NCBI GenBank assembly: GCA_020205615.1
Contig: CM035165.1
Span: 32,709,544 to 32,773,543, forward strand
Direction: 5' to 3'
DNA length: 64,000 nt
Source of the DNA: Panax quinquefolius
Taxonomy: Eukaryota; Streptophyta; Magnoliopsida; Apiales; Araliaceae
The position numbers were made by a program, and so were the translations under genes. Within the stretch, counting starts at the first letter, position 1, and each line of letters begins with the position of its first letter. The notes under the pieces were generated by a model, which did no database searches, was not told where the DNA came from, and worked only from the letters and a program-made list of their open reading frames with translations. Positions 21,255 to 33,360 of this stretch are shown here, piece by piece.

Positions 21255-24200
21255 AGACTCTCTACACTAGTCTCTAAACATCGTTCAAGCAAACTATCAA
21301 GAAAAAGGTAATCTCCATCTTTTCCATGCGAACTACTCTCATTCAAAGGTGTAGGTGGTCTTTCTCCAAAATCATCCTTCACATCTTCATCAGTGTTTTA
21401 AAAATCGGCTTAAAGCGGTCGCTGAGCACTAAAGTGAGAACTGGCGCCGCGCTTAAGAACAAATCGGTGAAAAAAAGCGCTCCACCAATTAAAGCGGCAC
21501 CTAAAGCGGGCTAAGTAGGAAAAGCGGGGGCCTAAAGTGAAAAGGCGAACTAGGCATATTTTTTTTTTAAAATTACTATCAAAACCAGATATTGATATAT
21601 TTATTTTTCTAATGATTTACCATATTCTTAATGCAAGTTGTAGCATATCAAATCACAATAAGAAGTGAACAAGATCAAGTCAAAATGGATAATTTTATTA
21701 TAGTTATAATTTTTTGAACTTGTACTCAACTTGAAATTATATAAATGTAATACATTTGTAAAATTGTAATATTTAATTTAATTCAATATAATTCTTAAAT
21801 TTATGTTTAGTTTCTTAAGTTTTAATATTGAATTGAATTCTTAAAATTTTAAATTTTATTATTTAATACCAATTTTGTTTATGAATAAAACTAATGCGTC
21901 GAAGATATGTTAGTCATACTTAGTATATGGTATTTGTCATTTTCTTTAAGTCCTCAATTTTGAAAATTACACAAATTAAAATAATTTCATAATTAATAAT
22001 ATCAAATGTCTCATTCAATAAACTTCACACTAATTTTTAAAAATAACATTTATTTAAACTTTTGAGAGAGAAGTACGTATATAATTATATATATGAAGAT
22101 ATCAAGATACTACTTACTAGTAACACTAGTTCTATAATTTAATTATTTCAAGCAATGGATATATATCTTACTACTTAAGTGCAATTACTACTAATTCTAT
22201 AGTTTAATAATTATCTTTATTATAGATTATTTTGCTTTATATTATTATTTTGTTAGAATAATGTAAGATACAATATTAAAATTGTCTTAAAATAAAAAAA
22301 TTCCGCCTAGGCCCCCTGGCCGCCCTCCTCCCGCCTAGCGCCTTTTAGAATATTGATCTTCATTATCATTTGGAATTCTCTCTTCATCATTGGAGTCGGA
22401 ATCCATCAACCTTGATTCCCTCGAAGTTGAACTACTACCACGTCGAGAGTACGTAATGACATATCACTAGTATTAGCACGAGTCTTCCTTGAAGAATTGT
22501 GACCCTAAAAAATGTTGGATGCACCGGTTGCTCGATCCACATCATTCGATGTAAGATCCTCCTCAGTATGAACAACATCGACCTCATTATTGATCTATTC
22601 ATTACCCCATTCAAAGTCATCAATGGCTAATGGTTCAAAAAAAAAATTCAAGTAACAATATAAAGTACTTGCAAACTCAAATGTACTCCAATTGTGCTCA
22701 CAATCGGAAGAACAACAAATGCCTAGAATTATTTTTGCAAAGTTTGTAAGCTCAATAGCTCTTCCTCCAAAAGCGTTCAACTAATCAACTAACAAACATT
22801 TAAAAGTAATATAAATATTTTTAAAAGGAGGAAAGGAAGAATGTATATAATTATAATTTATCATTTATATCTTTATATACATTTCAATATACTTACGAGG
22901 ATTCTTTAATTTCCGTTGCCTAATCGTCATTTCTCTTGCATAAGTATCTCGAGAAACATCATAGTTATCGACTAGATTGCTTATCTTGTCTAGCAAATCT
23001 AGCTCGGGCAATATCTTTGTAAGAATGTCATTGAAGTTTCTCGTAGAGTACCAACTAACACTGAACATTCGTCTTTGATATCAAAGTCTTGCCCGGATTG
23101 AGAAACAATGCAACCCCATATAATTTTTGCTTCATTTTGCTTTCCCATTGCCGCTCAACAATGCCAATCACCTTCTTGTATAGTCTTTGTTTGTTATCAA
23201 ATGAATCTTTAATTTTTTTCTTCGCTCATTCTATCGCAACGAAAACTTCTGGCATATCAGGCTTCTCATCACTATCAACAATTCTCAAGGCACAAGAAGT
23301 GGTTGTGACGCCCTAATGCAATCCTCAATATGATGTCAAAATGTAGTTAAATTACAGTATCACGTACTTTCTTCCTCGTTTCAGTAGCCGACAACGTAGA
23401 GTTTGTCCAATCCTCGCTTATGAACAAATGCCTCAATGCATCTCTATGCTTGTACAAATTCAACAAGGTGAGGAAAGTTGCAACAAATCTAGTAACTTCA
23501 GATCTCACAAGGTCCCTCCCATTTGTTTTTCCCTCATCGCATCAAAAAGATGACTATGCCTGTAAATGAATGTTGTGATTCTTCTTGTATTTGTGATTGT
23601 GGGTTGGAATTGTTTTAACTTGCCTATGTCCTCTAGCACAAGGTCTAGGCAGTGAGCAACGCAAGGTGTCCAAAACAGTGTAGGCCTCCTCTCCATTAGT
23701 ATATACCCCGCTGCCTTGTAAGCATTGTCTGTGACCACCTGAACAACATACTCGAGGTCAATTTTCTCAATCTTACTATCAAGGAGATTTGCCTACATTG
23801 TGGCATCTTGCGACTGCCTGGAGGCATTAACAGAACCCTTGAAGTAAGTTAACTATGGACTATTAACAAGGAAATTCAACAAGTGTCTTTCCCTCCTATG
23901 TGTCCAACCATCCGACGTGTGCAACCATATTGCTTTCAAGAAACTTCATGTTTCACCTTTAACTCATCGGTTTACTTTTTTGCCTTCTCAAGTAAAGGAA
24001 CCCTCAACCTATGATACATTAGAGACTTTAAACCCGGTTCATATTGCCCTATGGACTCGATCATTACCTCAAAGCTCCTTACATTTGTAGCATTGAATGT
24101 TATGCCACACGTAGAAAAAGTTGGCAATGTGCATATGGACTCCTTTTTCTCCGGTGTTCTCAAACGATTTTCAATAGTCGTTGGGCTCAAACACTTGCTA

Positions 24201-24715
24201 TGTCTCTCCTCTATAACTTCTTTGGGAGTCTTCTTTAGAAGTGCTTCAATTGTCTTTTTTGGAGCTTTTGGTTGTGGCTTTTGGAATTGAAAAACAGCTT
24301 TTCCTTTTGGAAGCAGTCCCAAAACTTGAGATAGTGTTAGAGGAAGTATTTGAAGCCATGCTTGGAGGAGCAGATGATTTATCTTCTTGTAGTTCTACTA
24401 CTACTACGTCGTCGTCATCATTATCCAGCTCAACTGGCTTGTTCCTCTTTTCACTATTCAAAGCCTATTGCATCTCCCTCATATTTCGGTGGATGTTTTA
24501 GGGCACTTCGTTATATCTTCAAAATTTCCCGCTAGATGTTGCTTTAGTCTTTTGATTCCTGAACGACATTGCTTCCCACAAAGGATACATTGCACTATAT
24601 CCTTATTACTTTTATCCGGTCAATACCCATATTTCCAACCCTTATCGTTTGATTTGGCCTTACTTTTTGGGTCTTTGGTTATAGCATAACCATCGGCTTC
24701 CGAACTTTCCGCCAT
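21255..24715 (-). pseudogene. hAT-family transposase gene, broken
   Basis: The ATG at 24715 gives MAESSEADGYAITKDPKSK. A BED-type zinc finger follows with VQCILCGKQC...RLKQHLAG and a closing C. A stop codon interrupts just before it (WKYGY*). Further on are VTDNAYKAAG...LFWTPCVAHCLDLVLEDIGK (about 23600-23740), typical of the hAT catalytic domain. Near 22640-22770 is the FGGRAIELTNFAKIILGICCSSDCEHNWSTFE block of the C-terminal dimerisation region. An acidic Ser/Asp/Glu-rich tail (about 22364-22430) continues left of the inserted element at 21300-21382 (GERPPTPLNESSS). Multiple stops and frameshifts show it is inactive, although an internal gap such as 22800-22865 might be an intron. A non-autonomous hAT sits at 21391-22355. 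The ends of the parent element were not found. Confidence 0.8.
21391..22355. mobile_element. Non-autonomous hAT element, 965 bp, 8-bp TSD
   Basis: Left end CAGTGTTTTAAAAATCGG and right end, inverted, CAATATTCTAAAAGGCG. The perfect 8-bp duplication ATCTTCAT is at 21383-21390 and 22356-22363. Sub-terminal GC-rich runs of the AAAGCGG/CGCCTAGGC type stand at both ends with an AT-rich core, a common plant hAT layout. It lies in the C-terminal coding part of a hAT transposase gene. Removing the element with one TSD copy leaves the surrounding frame continuous. Confidence 0.85.
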
Positions 24716-25115
24716 ATTGTTTTCTAGTTTCTACACAATACAACAAACAAAATATATGAGACAATTGGCATATTTTTATTTATAGTTTAGTAAGTAGTAA
24801 CCATTCACACTAACACTTAATATATATTGTTTACACTTTGTAAATTGTACCAAAAAAGAGAGTAAACAATAAATATAAAAAGTCGAATCAACTCTCACAT
24901 AATTTTGTACTGTTTAAACTTATGAGTATAATCACAATTCACAAAACACATTAAATGTACTAACCTAAGTGGCTAACTGTTCTCTATATATTTAATTAAG
25001 CTTTATGTATTGTCAAGGATAAAATCAGCAAAACAACCTATTTTATTAAGCCCCCACCAGCCATTAAGTCTTAATTTAATGGAAGGCTGGAAGCATCCTG
25101 ACTAAGTCCCTAGTC
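24716..25115. other. AT-rich intergenic DNA upstream of the hAT gene
   Basis: Contains no recognised gene. The parent hAT terminal repeat would be expected in this stretch but I did not find one. Confidence 0.4.
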
Positions 25116-25116
25116 C

Positions 25117-25225
25117 CAAGTATAATTATTAAGCCCCCACCAGTCCACTACAAATATATAAAATCAAGTCTCAAGTATAATTATTAAGTCCCCACCAATC
25201 CACCACAAATATATAAAATAAGCAA
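25117..25225. repeat. Two-unit tandem repeat of about 56 bp
   Basis: CAAGTATAATTATTAAGCCC with CACCAGTCCACTACAAATA begins at 25117 and again at about 25173 with four or five changes. A partial third unit (AAGCCCCCACCAGCCATTAAG) is near 25049. Confidence 0.6.
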
Positions 25226-25679
25226 AATAAGGAGATAACGACAAAGAAACAGAGAAAGCAAGAACAGAGACAAAGAAACAAAGAAAGCAAAGCAGGGAGA
25301 GAAACAGAGACGAATAAAGCAATGCAAAGCAAAGCGAGCAAGAACCTGTGTGACAGAAGGTTAAGGCTGGCTGGCTGAGTAGCTGAAACAGAGTCAGAGA
25401 GACTCACGGCTGGGTTGACTCAATTGTTGGGTTCTCAAACAGTCGCGACTAGCTATGGGTCGACTCAGTTGCTGGGTTCCAATGGGCCGTGATAGTGGTT
25501 CAGCTGCGATGGGGTTGCGTTAGAGTCATCAGAGCTGCGATGTGTCAAAAAAGTCGCGATTGAGTCCAGTCCAAAGATATCGCGAATCGCGATTACTGAC
25601 AAGTGTTTTAGGGTTTTATTGTCTTTCTCCTTGGTTTTTAATCGATAGGTCATGGGTTAATTGGTCAGAAGTGTTAAAC

Positions 25680-25795
25680 ACTTAGGTTGGGCTAGAGCTT
25701 CTAAGGCGTTCGCCTTGGCAGCTCCACCTGAAGTCGACCCTCGCCGTGACAGTTTGTACATCGTCTGGACACTTAGGCGACGCCATGACAACTAT
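25680..25795. repeat. GC-rich CGCCTTGGC...GTGACAACTATG block
   Basis: Contains AAGGCGTTCGCCTTGGCAGC and ends GACGCCATGACAACTATG. A similar block at 27040-27135 has GCGCCTTATCGCCTAGGCG and ends CACCGTGACAACTATG in the same orientation. These look like sub-terminal repeats of a non-autonomous DNA element, but no TSD was found. Confidence 0.4.
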
Positions 25796-25989
25796 GAGTG
25801 ACACTAATACCACATGTGGGTGATGAACTGTGTTACTCAGACTCGGGTGTGGGTACGAATATAATTATTGAACACATGAAGTCAAAAAATAGAGGATACG
25901 CAGATATGGATTCAAATTTGGAGACTGGTGTGGGGATACAGTGTGTTATGATTTTTTAACAATAATGTTTCTAATTATATGACCAAATT

Positions 25990-26190
25990 TTTTTTGCTCT
26001 AGAGACTGAAGTGCAAAAATATAAAGAAACAGGGACATAACTGAAACTTCAAGGGCTGAAATGGAAGAAAACAAAACTACAGGGACTGATATGTACTTTT
26101 TCAAGGGCTAATTTGAATTTTCAGAAAACCTGGGGGACTAAATTAAAAACTTGAAAAACTTTGGGGTACCCAATTGTAATTTTCCAGGGG
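25990..26190. repeat. GGGACTGAAATG minisatellite-like repeat
   Basis: About five diverged units of roughly 30-36 bp with the core AGGGACTGAxAT or GGGCTGAAATG separated by AAAAxTTxAG. Inverted relative to the array at 20127-20275. Confidence 0.5.
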
Positions 26191-28130
26191 ATATTATATT
26201 TTCCAGATCTGATCTCTTCGATCTCTATTCTATTTGGACTATTCTGCTCTATTTCCATTCTTCACGTCATGCAGGAGTAAGGGGCAGCCGCTTGGGGGAT
26301 GAAAAGATTTCAGAACTCTGCAAGATGAGGATGGCGGCGGCAACTCTAGCGGCAAGGGATGGCGGCACTGCTGTTTTACTTCTTCTCCTCTTATCTTCCC
26401 TTGATTTCGTTTCCTCTCTCTTCTTCTACCTTTCTTTTTGTTGGTCTGTTTTGAAACACGAAAAGTGGGCTGCAATCTAGGGCTATTTGGTTTGAATTGG
26501 GGGCTGAAATTTAGGGTTATCAGAGTCATATCCGGATTGAAAATACCGCACCTGCACCCGTGTCGGATCGTGTCGACGCGGGTACTCCATCAGAAACAGG
26601 TGAGGAACATGGGTGATGAAGTTTGTGGATTGTGGTGTCTTTGTATGTTAATTAATAATTAGGCTTTGTCTTAGCAAATGACTTCTAATGGAAGACAACT
26701 AGCTGCCACTTATCTTAGGGGCTAGGGGCTGCTTTGGTTGTTTCCTGTCTGGCAATGACCTTTAAAAACTTAAAAGAATATTAAATATCTATATTTGTTG
26801 ATATAAAAGTTGTACGTTTTGTCGCCACCAGTTTTTGAAAAATCGTTAGGTATGAATCTTTGTTTCTTCTTCTTTTTCTTTTGTTTGTTTTTAATAATTA
26901 AATATACTAATTCATACACATACTTTTGAATTAAATAATATAAGTATATTATGTGTTTGTTAATAATATTTAGTAGTCTTAATATATATGAGAATAACTT
27001 CATAGCTATAAATGTATAAATTGTACATTGTTAACGACTTGTTGCATATGGACGCTTAGGCGAGCGCCTTATCGCCTAGGCGTCTTGGCAGTCAGCTACC
27101 GCCGCGACTCGTTGTAGCACCGTGACAACTATGTTAGTTGGCATTCCTTGAAATCTTCTTGTACATTTCGTATTAGGAAGTATCTCTCGACTATCGAAAG
27201 GTATCTGAAATTAAAAAAAATCAAAAATAATAAAGTTGAGGTATTCAATAAATATCTAGAAGTGTATGTAGAGTGATGGCGTCAGGCACGTACCCTATGT
27301 ATATACGTCGACCTTAGAGCAGTGTCTGTGCTTCATAGAACGTATTAAATGCAAACCCTATTATACGGGAAAGAAAGTAGGAAAAAAAAATAGGATTTTC
27401 ATTTTCTAATAGTATATTATCTCAGTGATGCTACGGTGCTCGAAATATTTTTTTTCTTGGATTGATGTGCATTAAAGTATTATATGGTAAAACAGTGGTG
27501 CGACACTTTAATGTACATTCGGACAATCCAAGTAAAAATATTTTGGGCACCACACATTTTCTCAATTTATTTTTGAGATGTACTATTTTTCGGGAGTATA
27601 GGTTAATATCTGAATATAGCTGTATCAAGAAATGTTAAATTTCATTATGCTTGTGACTTAATTTTTTTTGGTCTTATGCTTCTGAATTCTAATGAAAATA
27701 AAAAATCTAGATAGAGAACCAAGTATGTGATTTATGTGGCATGAGTTACTCATAGAATGAACCTGAATAAATGTTTGTAGCAAGTATTACTGTACAATGT
27801 TTTTATTCACTTTGGGGTCTACTATATTCACCAAGTCTTTTTACATTGCAGCTATATTAGTTACTTGTAAATAAAAAATAAAAATATTGCAACTATACTA
27901 GTAAATTGGGGAATTTGTTTGCCAGCTTCGATTATTTTTAGGGAGCCCAATTTGCAGTATTACTATAATGGTGGTAACAAAAGCATACACAAAAATAAAA
28001 AAAATATATCTCAATTCTATAATATTAAAGTAATATTCATGCTTACTCTGTTAGCCTTAACATTTTAAAGCATGCACGGGTGAGATGTTTTTACTAGTTT
28101 CTAAATTCTCTTTCCTTTTTCTTATCATTT
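26191..28130. other. Intergenic DNA without recognised genes
   Basis: Short frames such as 26151-26480 and 26438-26662 have no recognisable motif. The GC-rich block at 27040-27135 described at 25680 is the only repeat noted. Confidence 0.4.
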
Positions 28131-28134
28131 GCAG

Positions 28135-28404
28135 ATAATGTATAGCAAGTTCAAAGGGTTATCTGATGGTATTTTCCATCATTATAAATCTGCAAGTGTA
28201 AATCTGTTGTGGACAACTGTTAAGAAGTGTAAATCTGCTATCGATGACCAGGCTCTGCTGCCCTAGTTAATAAGCTCATGTTCTATGTTTCTTTTGCATG
28301 CTCTCTCCTCTCTTCTCCAAGACTCCAACCCTCTAGCTAAAGGTTGAAGTGATTGCTTTTGATTATACTTTTTTGAACCATTTCTCCTTTAAGAGCCCCA
28401 ATAA
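28135..28404 (+). other. Possible distant 3'-UTR exon with poly(A) signal
   Basis: A pyrimidine-rich tract ending CTTATCATTTGCAG (28121-28134) is a good 3' splice site. The following 260 bp are less AT-rich than the surroundings and end with AATAAA at about 28399. With the possible 5' splice site at 16475 this could be a 3'-UTR exon of the RING gene across an 11.6-kb intron, or the exon of an unrelated transcript. Signals only; no coding content. Confidence 0.25.
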
Positions 28405-29400
28405 ATTGAACAATATGCTGCATGCCTTTTCTGTCTCTATATCAATTACTGCATTATGGTGGCAAGACTTCTTCTCCTGCAAATTGTATTATAGCTGTTA
28501 TTACAGATTTTATTACATGGCTCGTTAGTTTGGGAATTTAAGTTGCTTCTGTTGGCTATTGCTGATTAAGTATGTTATTTACATATATAAATCATGTGTT
28601 GTTTTTAGTTTTCCAGTTGTGATCTTGTTGCAGCTTGTTGAAAACCTTCAGACTTAAAAATCCACGGGCTGAACTTCATCTTTTGTAAGGACCCGAGGTT
28701 ATATGCGTTTTGGACCGAGTCGAACTTTTCTTTGTTTCTGCTTGCATAATATGATTGACTGGGAGAAATTTTAGTTTTAGAAAGGAATATTAGAGTTGTT
28801 CTGGAATGATGATGTAGAAGAAGAGTGTTGGATTAAAAAGTTGCAGTTTCATGGGAATTTCCTTAATTGTCTGTTTTCATTTTTTGATTTTTGACAATTT
28901 TGCGCATTGACGTGTCGCAGCAGTTTCAAAATTAACGTGGCGGGTAAGCTTCTTGTTTCCCATGGATTGGGGCAACCTAGTTGCTCCTGCTGGCTGCTGG
29001 GGCAGGCAGGTATTCTGTTGGTGCAAGCAACCCCACTTCCTTAATAATATAGAAAATTACATATTGGATCTTCTTAATATATCATCCATTCTTTCTCTTT
29101 GATGATTATGTATGCTAAACTTTTATTATTATTATTATTATTAATTTTATTATGATAGTGGAACCATGTGTGTAATGGACCAATTACTGGGCGCGTGTGT
29201 AACGTTCCTAACCATTTTTGGTGCAGTGAGTTCGAGATTTAAAGTCACGTTTGTGAGTTAAAAAAAAAAGAATCCAAAAATTTTAAACCAAACATGCAGT
29301 TTGTCATGGTTTGTTTTAAGCTGGCCAAAAAACCAACCCTGATTACGTACACATTAGGATCACTGCTGTCGTCTCACGTCTGTGGCTGCAAGGAAATCAA
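28405..29400. other. Upstream DNA of the small membrane-protein gene
   Basis: AT-rich with a (TTA)n run near 29126-29143. No gene recognised. Confidence 0.4.
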
Positions 29401-29456
29401 AGACCATATATAGCCAAGTCAATGAATGACCGGGTCCATAACTTACATTCTCCCAC

Positions 29457-29465
29457 TATATATAA
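29457..29465 (+). promoter_or_regulatory. TATA box of the small membrane-protein gene
   Basis: TATATATAA lies 132 bp before the ATG at 29597, with a CT-rich leader between. Confidence 0.55.
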
Positions 29466-29596
29466 TATATCCAACACATTCCTAATACTAAACATTAACA
29501 TTTGTTCTTCAAGTTTTATAATTTTTTCTCCATCTCCCACAACTTGAGATAACTTTCTCTGCTTAATTGTATTTCTCAGACAGTAAATAAATAGTT

Positions 29597-29854
29597 ATGA
29601 ATATGTTGATCGACATGCTGCTGAAGGTGACTTTGTTTGTTATAGTACAAGCTCTAGTTTACCTTATTTTAACCCAATCTTCTAATATATTCTCAAAAAA
29701 CGCCCCCATGAGATCGTTTAGTTTCAAGACAGCTCGATCGGTTAGCATTCGACGGATTATGGCCGCTCTTTCCGACTTACCTGCCGGTGGCGAGCTTTCG
29801 CCGCCTTCTTCAAAGGTTCAAGAAGACTCAACTACTCATCATCATGCCTCATAG
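29597..29854 (+). CDS. Small single-pass membrane protein, uncharacterised plant family
   Basis: 85 residues, intronless. Residues 3-26 form one hydrophobic segment (MLIDMLLKVTLFVIVQALVY and following) suited to a membrane anchor or uncleaved signal. After a short linker comes a basic, serine-rich block RSFSFKTARSVSIRRIM (39-55) and then LSDLPAGGELSPP (58-70), with a polar tail ending HHHAS. The RSFSF...SVSIRRI...LSDLPAGGE pattern resembles short, unnamed proteins of flowering plants as I remember them. I know no established function. A TATA box and a plausible leader precede it, and AATAAA occurs near 30121. The basic block next to a membrane anchor with several serines could be a phosphorylated cytosolic tail; that is inference. 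It is the longest convincing frame in its surroundings and differs clearly from the repeats nearby. Confidence 0.7.
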   Translation: MNMLIDMLLKVTLFVIVQALVYLILTQSSNIFSKNAPMRSFSFKTARSVSIRRIMAALSDLPAGGELSPPSSKVQEDSTTHHHAS

Positions 29855-30424
29855 GTGTTCTTGGGTCTTGCTAGTTTTTTTTTTTTTAAATTTATGTGCT
29901 CTTGCTAGCTGTTGATTGAGTGGCACATGTTGGAATGATGTGTGTATTTTGGGTATTCTTTGGTTATTAGCTTGATCTCTATTTATGATCTTGTGTGAGT
30001 GGGTTGAACATACTCTGCATAATTTGTAAATTAAATTGTAGCTAGAGTTAATTCATGTTTATTAGTTGTGGGTCAAAGGGTTGCAAATATCCCCTGTCAT
30101 AATGATGCTCCATGTACACCAATAAATTATGTTAAAAATATATATACATATTGTAAGATTTTTCATTCGGTTGGATTGTCAAGCAAAGCAAAGATCAAAA
30201 CTTATTCGTAGTTGAAATGATCTTATATAAGTAATTTAAGGTTAGATATGTAAGATTACTTCAAATATGAATTGATTTTCATTTAACGATCTAACTCAAC
30301 GGATGCCAAAAAACATGGAAATATATAAAAGCATGTAAAGTTCCATATAATTTAGGTTCATGGAGCATCGTTATATATTACTGTAAAATAAATATATATT
30401 TTTAATGACTCAAATTTGATTATT

Positions 30425-31335
30425 CCATTTACAGATCTAGAAGGGGGTTGAATAGATATTTAAAACTTTTGATTGTTTAGAAGATATTACCAAATATTTT
30501 GATAATCAGGTTGATTAAGCACAACTGAGTATATTGTTTGGAGAAAAAAAGCCCTTAAAGATTAAAAATTGAAAAAGCCCTTAAAGATTAAAAAGTAATC
30601 TCAATTCTGAATTTAGTTAGGTAAGCAACTCTAAGCAAGATAAATAATCAGACAAAATGTAAGAATTGGAAAAGTAAAGTCACATCAAAATTTAAGTGGT
30701 TCGGAAACTGAATAACTTCTAATCCACGAGTAGAAATCACTAAGATCTATTACACTTGAACTACTTAGGTTCCTTTGAGTCACTAAGTCTCGGAATAAGC
30801 TCTGAATCACTTAGGTTCCTTCGAGTCACTAAGTTTCGGAATCGAGGTCACAAAATCCCAGGACGAACAGTTGTTTGAATGTTGTTGAGATGTACTGCTA
30901 AGATGGTGCTTTGCTCTTCTTCTCAAGTACTTAGCAGCTTGAACTAGATGTTCAAAAATCGTAGAGTGAATTCTTTAGACTTTGGCAGTATTTAAGCTTT
31001 TTAATTAGAGTTCGTCATTTTTTAAGTTTGAATTTATGTTGCCTTTTATAGTCTGCTGAAAATCTTCCCGTTGCTATCCTCGTTGGTGCATTTAATGCTT
31101 ATATATCTGGGATCCTTGATGTAGACATTTTAAGCTCACGTGTCAGCTCGTTAGCGCTTGTCACATTAGTCTGTTTCTCACCTAACACCACTGACGTGTC
31201 ACTTTCATCAGCCTAGTTGTCAGACACATCTTCTAATTTTTGATTTCAACCAAAGATGTTTGGTGAATGCATTGAGAACTTCAATCAACAACACTCCAAT
31301 GTCAGTTATATTGTCAGACTTGTCCAACTCTAAGA
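30425..31335. repeat. Repeat-like DNA starting CTAGAAGGGGGTTGAATAG
   Basis: Begins with the CTAGAAGGGGGTTGAATAG motif and contains AAGTGGTTCGGAAAC, both familiar from plant retroelement untranslated or LTR regions. It has internal duplications: AAAGCCCTTAAAGATTAAAAA at 30549 and 30575, and CTTAGGTTCCTTTGAGTCAC at about 30766 and 30812. Family not assigned, no coding region seen. Confidence 0.4.
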
Positions 31336-31339
31336 AAAC

Positions 31340-31735
31340 TGATGGATCGTAGAGTTTACTCCACGTCCTGCTATTCTGCGATAGTTGCTCTACGATGGGA
31401 TGAACTTTTCGATCAGCTCGGTGAGTGTTGCTTTACGATTTTGAAGTTGTTTGCACTCTTGTTTTACTGAACGATCCTTGAGAAACTTTACGATATGCCT
31501 TTTTCTCATCAATTGCGCTTGGAGTACTCTACGTTCATTTCTTGCTCAACAAGTTTTAATTTGCTTGACTTTGCGATTATGTGTTCACTTTACGAACTAA
31601 TGTTTACTTTACGATTTGAAGTGAAATTTACGAAAAGTGCACATGCTCTGCAATCCATCTGATATACTACGATCGTGAATTTACTTTGCAATTCATCTTT
31701 AAAATACGAACTGACAGAGTAACTTTACAATAAAT
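31340..31735. repeat. Interspersed CTTTACGAT-type words
   Basis: Eight to ten occurrences of (C/T)TTTACGAT, TACGAA or CTACGAT at irregular spacing of 20-60 bp. No open frame covers them. Confidence 0.35.
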
Positions 31736-33199
31736 AGAATTCTACCAGCTATACATCAGATCGATTCAATAAGATCAACTTAATATTATTTGATTTTTTC
31801 TAATCTAAGTCTTTGTACATCGAGTCAAATCATTAATAAGGAATATATAAAACTTTACTGATACAAATCATCAAATTTAAATAAGCAAACTCTAACACTT
31901 TCTTATTATAAAATCATTGACATATATCAATAAATTATATAAAAATTTACATATTTTATAGTTTTACACGCTCTTTAAATTATAGTTTTAAGTTGCACAC
32001 CTCTTCAATCAGTCCATCCTTTATACATTGTAAACAATTTTACTAAAAGCAACTTGAGGGCAAGAGCTGCGTTACATCCTTTGTCAACAATTTGCCAGTA
32101 ATTAATAGATTGACTTTCTAAAAACAGTAAATTATAGTTGAGGAGCTCCAAGTGGAGTCAAGACCATAATTTCATACCATATATCAATTCTAATATATAA
32201 ATATAAATAGGAAAAATGTATATACATATATGTAGTAGACACACTGCCTAAGCGACGATTTATTTGAAATTTATAGTCGCCACTATAAATTATTCTCGAG
32301 TATATATGACGACGAATTGAGCAATCATCGCTATAACTCCAAAAAAACGCCATTATAATAAGCGACGTCATATATACATATAGCCTAATATAAATATATA
32401 TAATATATATAGAGCTATATGTATATATACAACTGTATATTACACAGTAAAATTATGACGACAGATTTTTTGAGCTACTAACAGGTTAAAAATTATGAAA
32501 ACAAATTTTTATTGACATAAAATTATGGTCTATAGTAGTACTGAAATAAACATGCTTGGCGTATGTACCATTAAGGTACGGACATAAAGTTGTTGTATGT
32601 ACCATTATATATATAGTGTAAAAAGAAAATCATATTTATTTCACAAATATTTCAATTTTAATACATATAAATATTAGCTACTAACAGGTTAAAAATTATG
32701 GAAACAATGTAAATTGTTTTTTTTATTATTATTATTATTAGGACAAATCTTTCATAGACGATTAGACGTTAATTAATTATGTTGATTATATTTATGGCAC
32801 ACCATTAAGGGCATATTTATTTAAGAAAATACACTTATCCTAGCTAATCACCATAAATCCATAATATTTGCCATCTTAATATATATCAACTCCCAAATGT
32901 ACATGTAATTTTATACATGTAGCTATAATTAATCTAACCAAACTTACCTAATTAAACATCATGCAAGTGTCCTTAATTAAAGTCTTAAACCACAATCAGT
33001 AACCCTTGGTGCAATTATATATGAACCCTAAACTGCAGAAAAATAATTAATTAACCCATGTATAAACTAACGTGTAGATACAGATTGAGTAAATGAATTA
33101 GTAACTAAGTTGACCTAATATAAAATATGTCATTAATTACACACCATAACTTCAACACAATAATCTTAATTTGTACAATTGGTAGGAAGGAAACTAACT

Positions 33200-33200
<1 letters not shown>
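31736..33200. other. AT-rich DNA with CACTA-like GCGACG words
   Basis: AAGCGACGATTTATTTG, ATGACGACGAATTGAG and AAGCGACGTC at 32248-32370 resemble the GTCGC-rich ends of plant CACTA-type MITEs. A 27-bp block AGCTACTAACAGGTTAAAAA is duplicated at 32474 and 32675. No gene recognised. Confidence 0.35.

Positions 33201-33202
<2 letters not shown>

Positions 33203-33248
<46 letters not shown>
33203..33248. repeat. (TA)n microsatellite
   Basis: Uninterrupted AT repeat of about 23 units directly before the left arm region of the foldback element. Confidence 0.9.
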
Positions 33249-33250
<2 letters not shown>

Positions 33251-33315
33251 TCCATGGCAAACGCAACGTTACTTTGCAAGACCGCTCGTAAACCAAGTTG
33301 ATTACCATTAGCGGC

Positions 33316-33360
33316 GGTCCTTTTCTTTTTTGTCCGTTAGCTTATTACATTATCGCCTTA
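33316..33360. repeat. Left end of a foldback element, separated from the rest by element C
   Basis: The reverse complement of 33318-33355 (CGATAATGTAATA...CTAACGGACAAAA) matches 55588-55630. The two are the outer parts of the inverted arms of one foldback element whose remainder is 55104-55630. Element C entered this left arm. Its flanks are CCTTA (33356-33360) and CCCTA (55104-55108), a 5-bp duplication with one difference. Confidence 0.65.

Noticed and set aside
24044..24535. Plus-strand open frames across 24044-24535.
   Set aside because: They lie opposite the hAT transposase pseudogene, which has recognisable motifs on the minus strand. The serine-rich frames reflect its acidic linker.
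26151..26662. Frames of 109 and 74 residues as a possible gene.
   Set aside because: They start inside the GGGACTGAAATG repeat, have low-complexity leucine runs, and show no domain or promoter.
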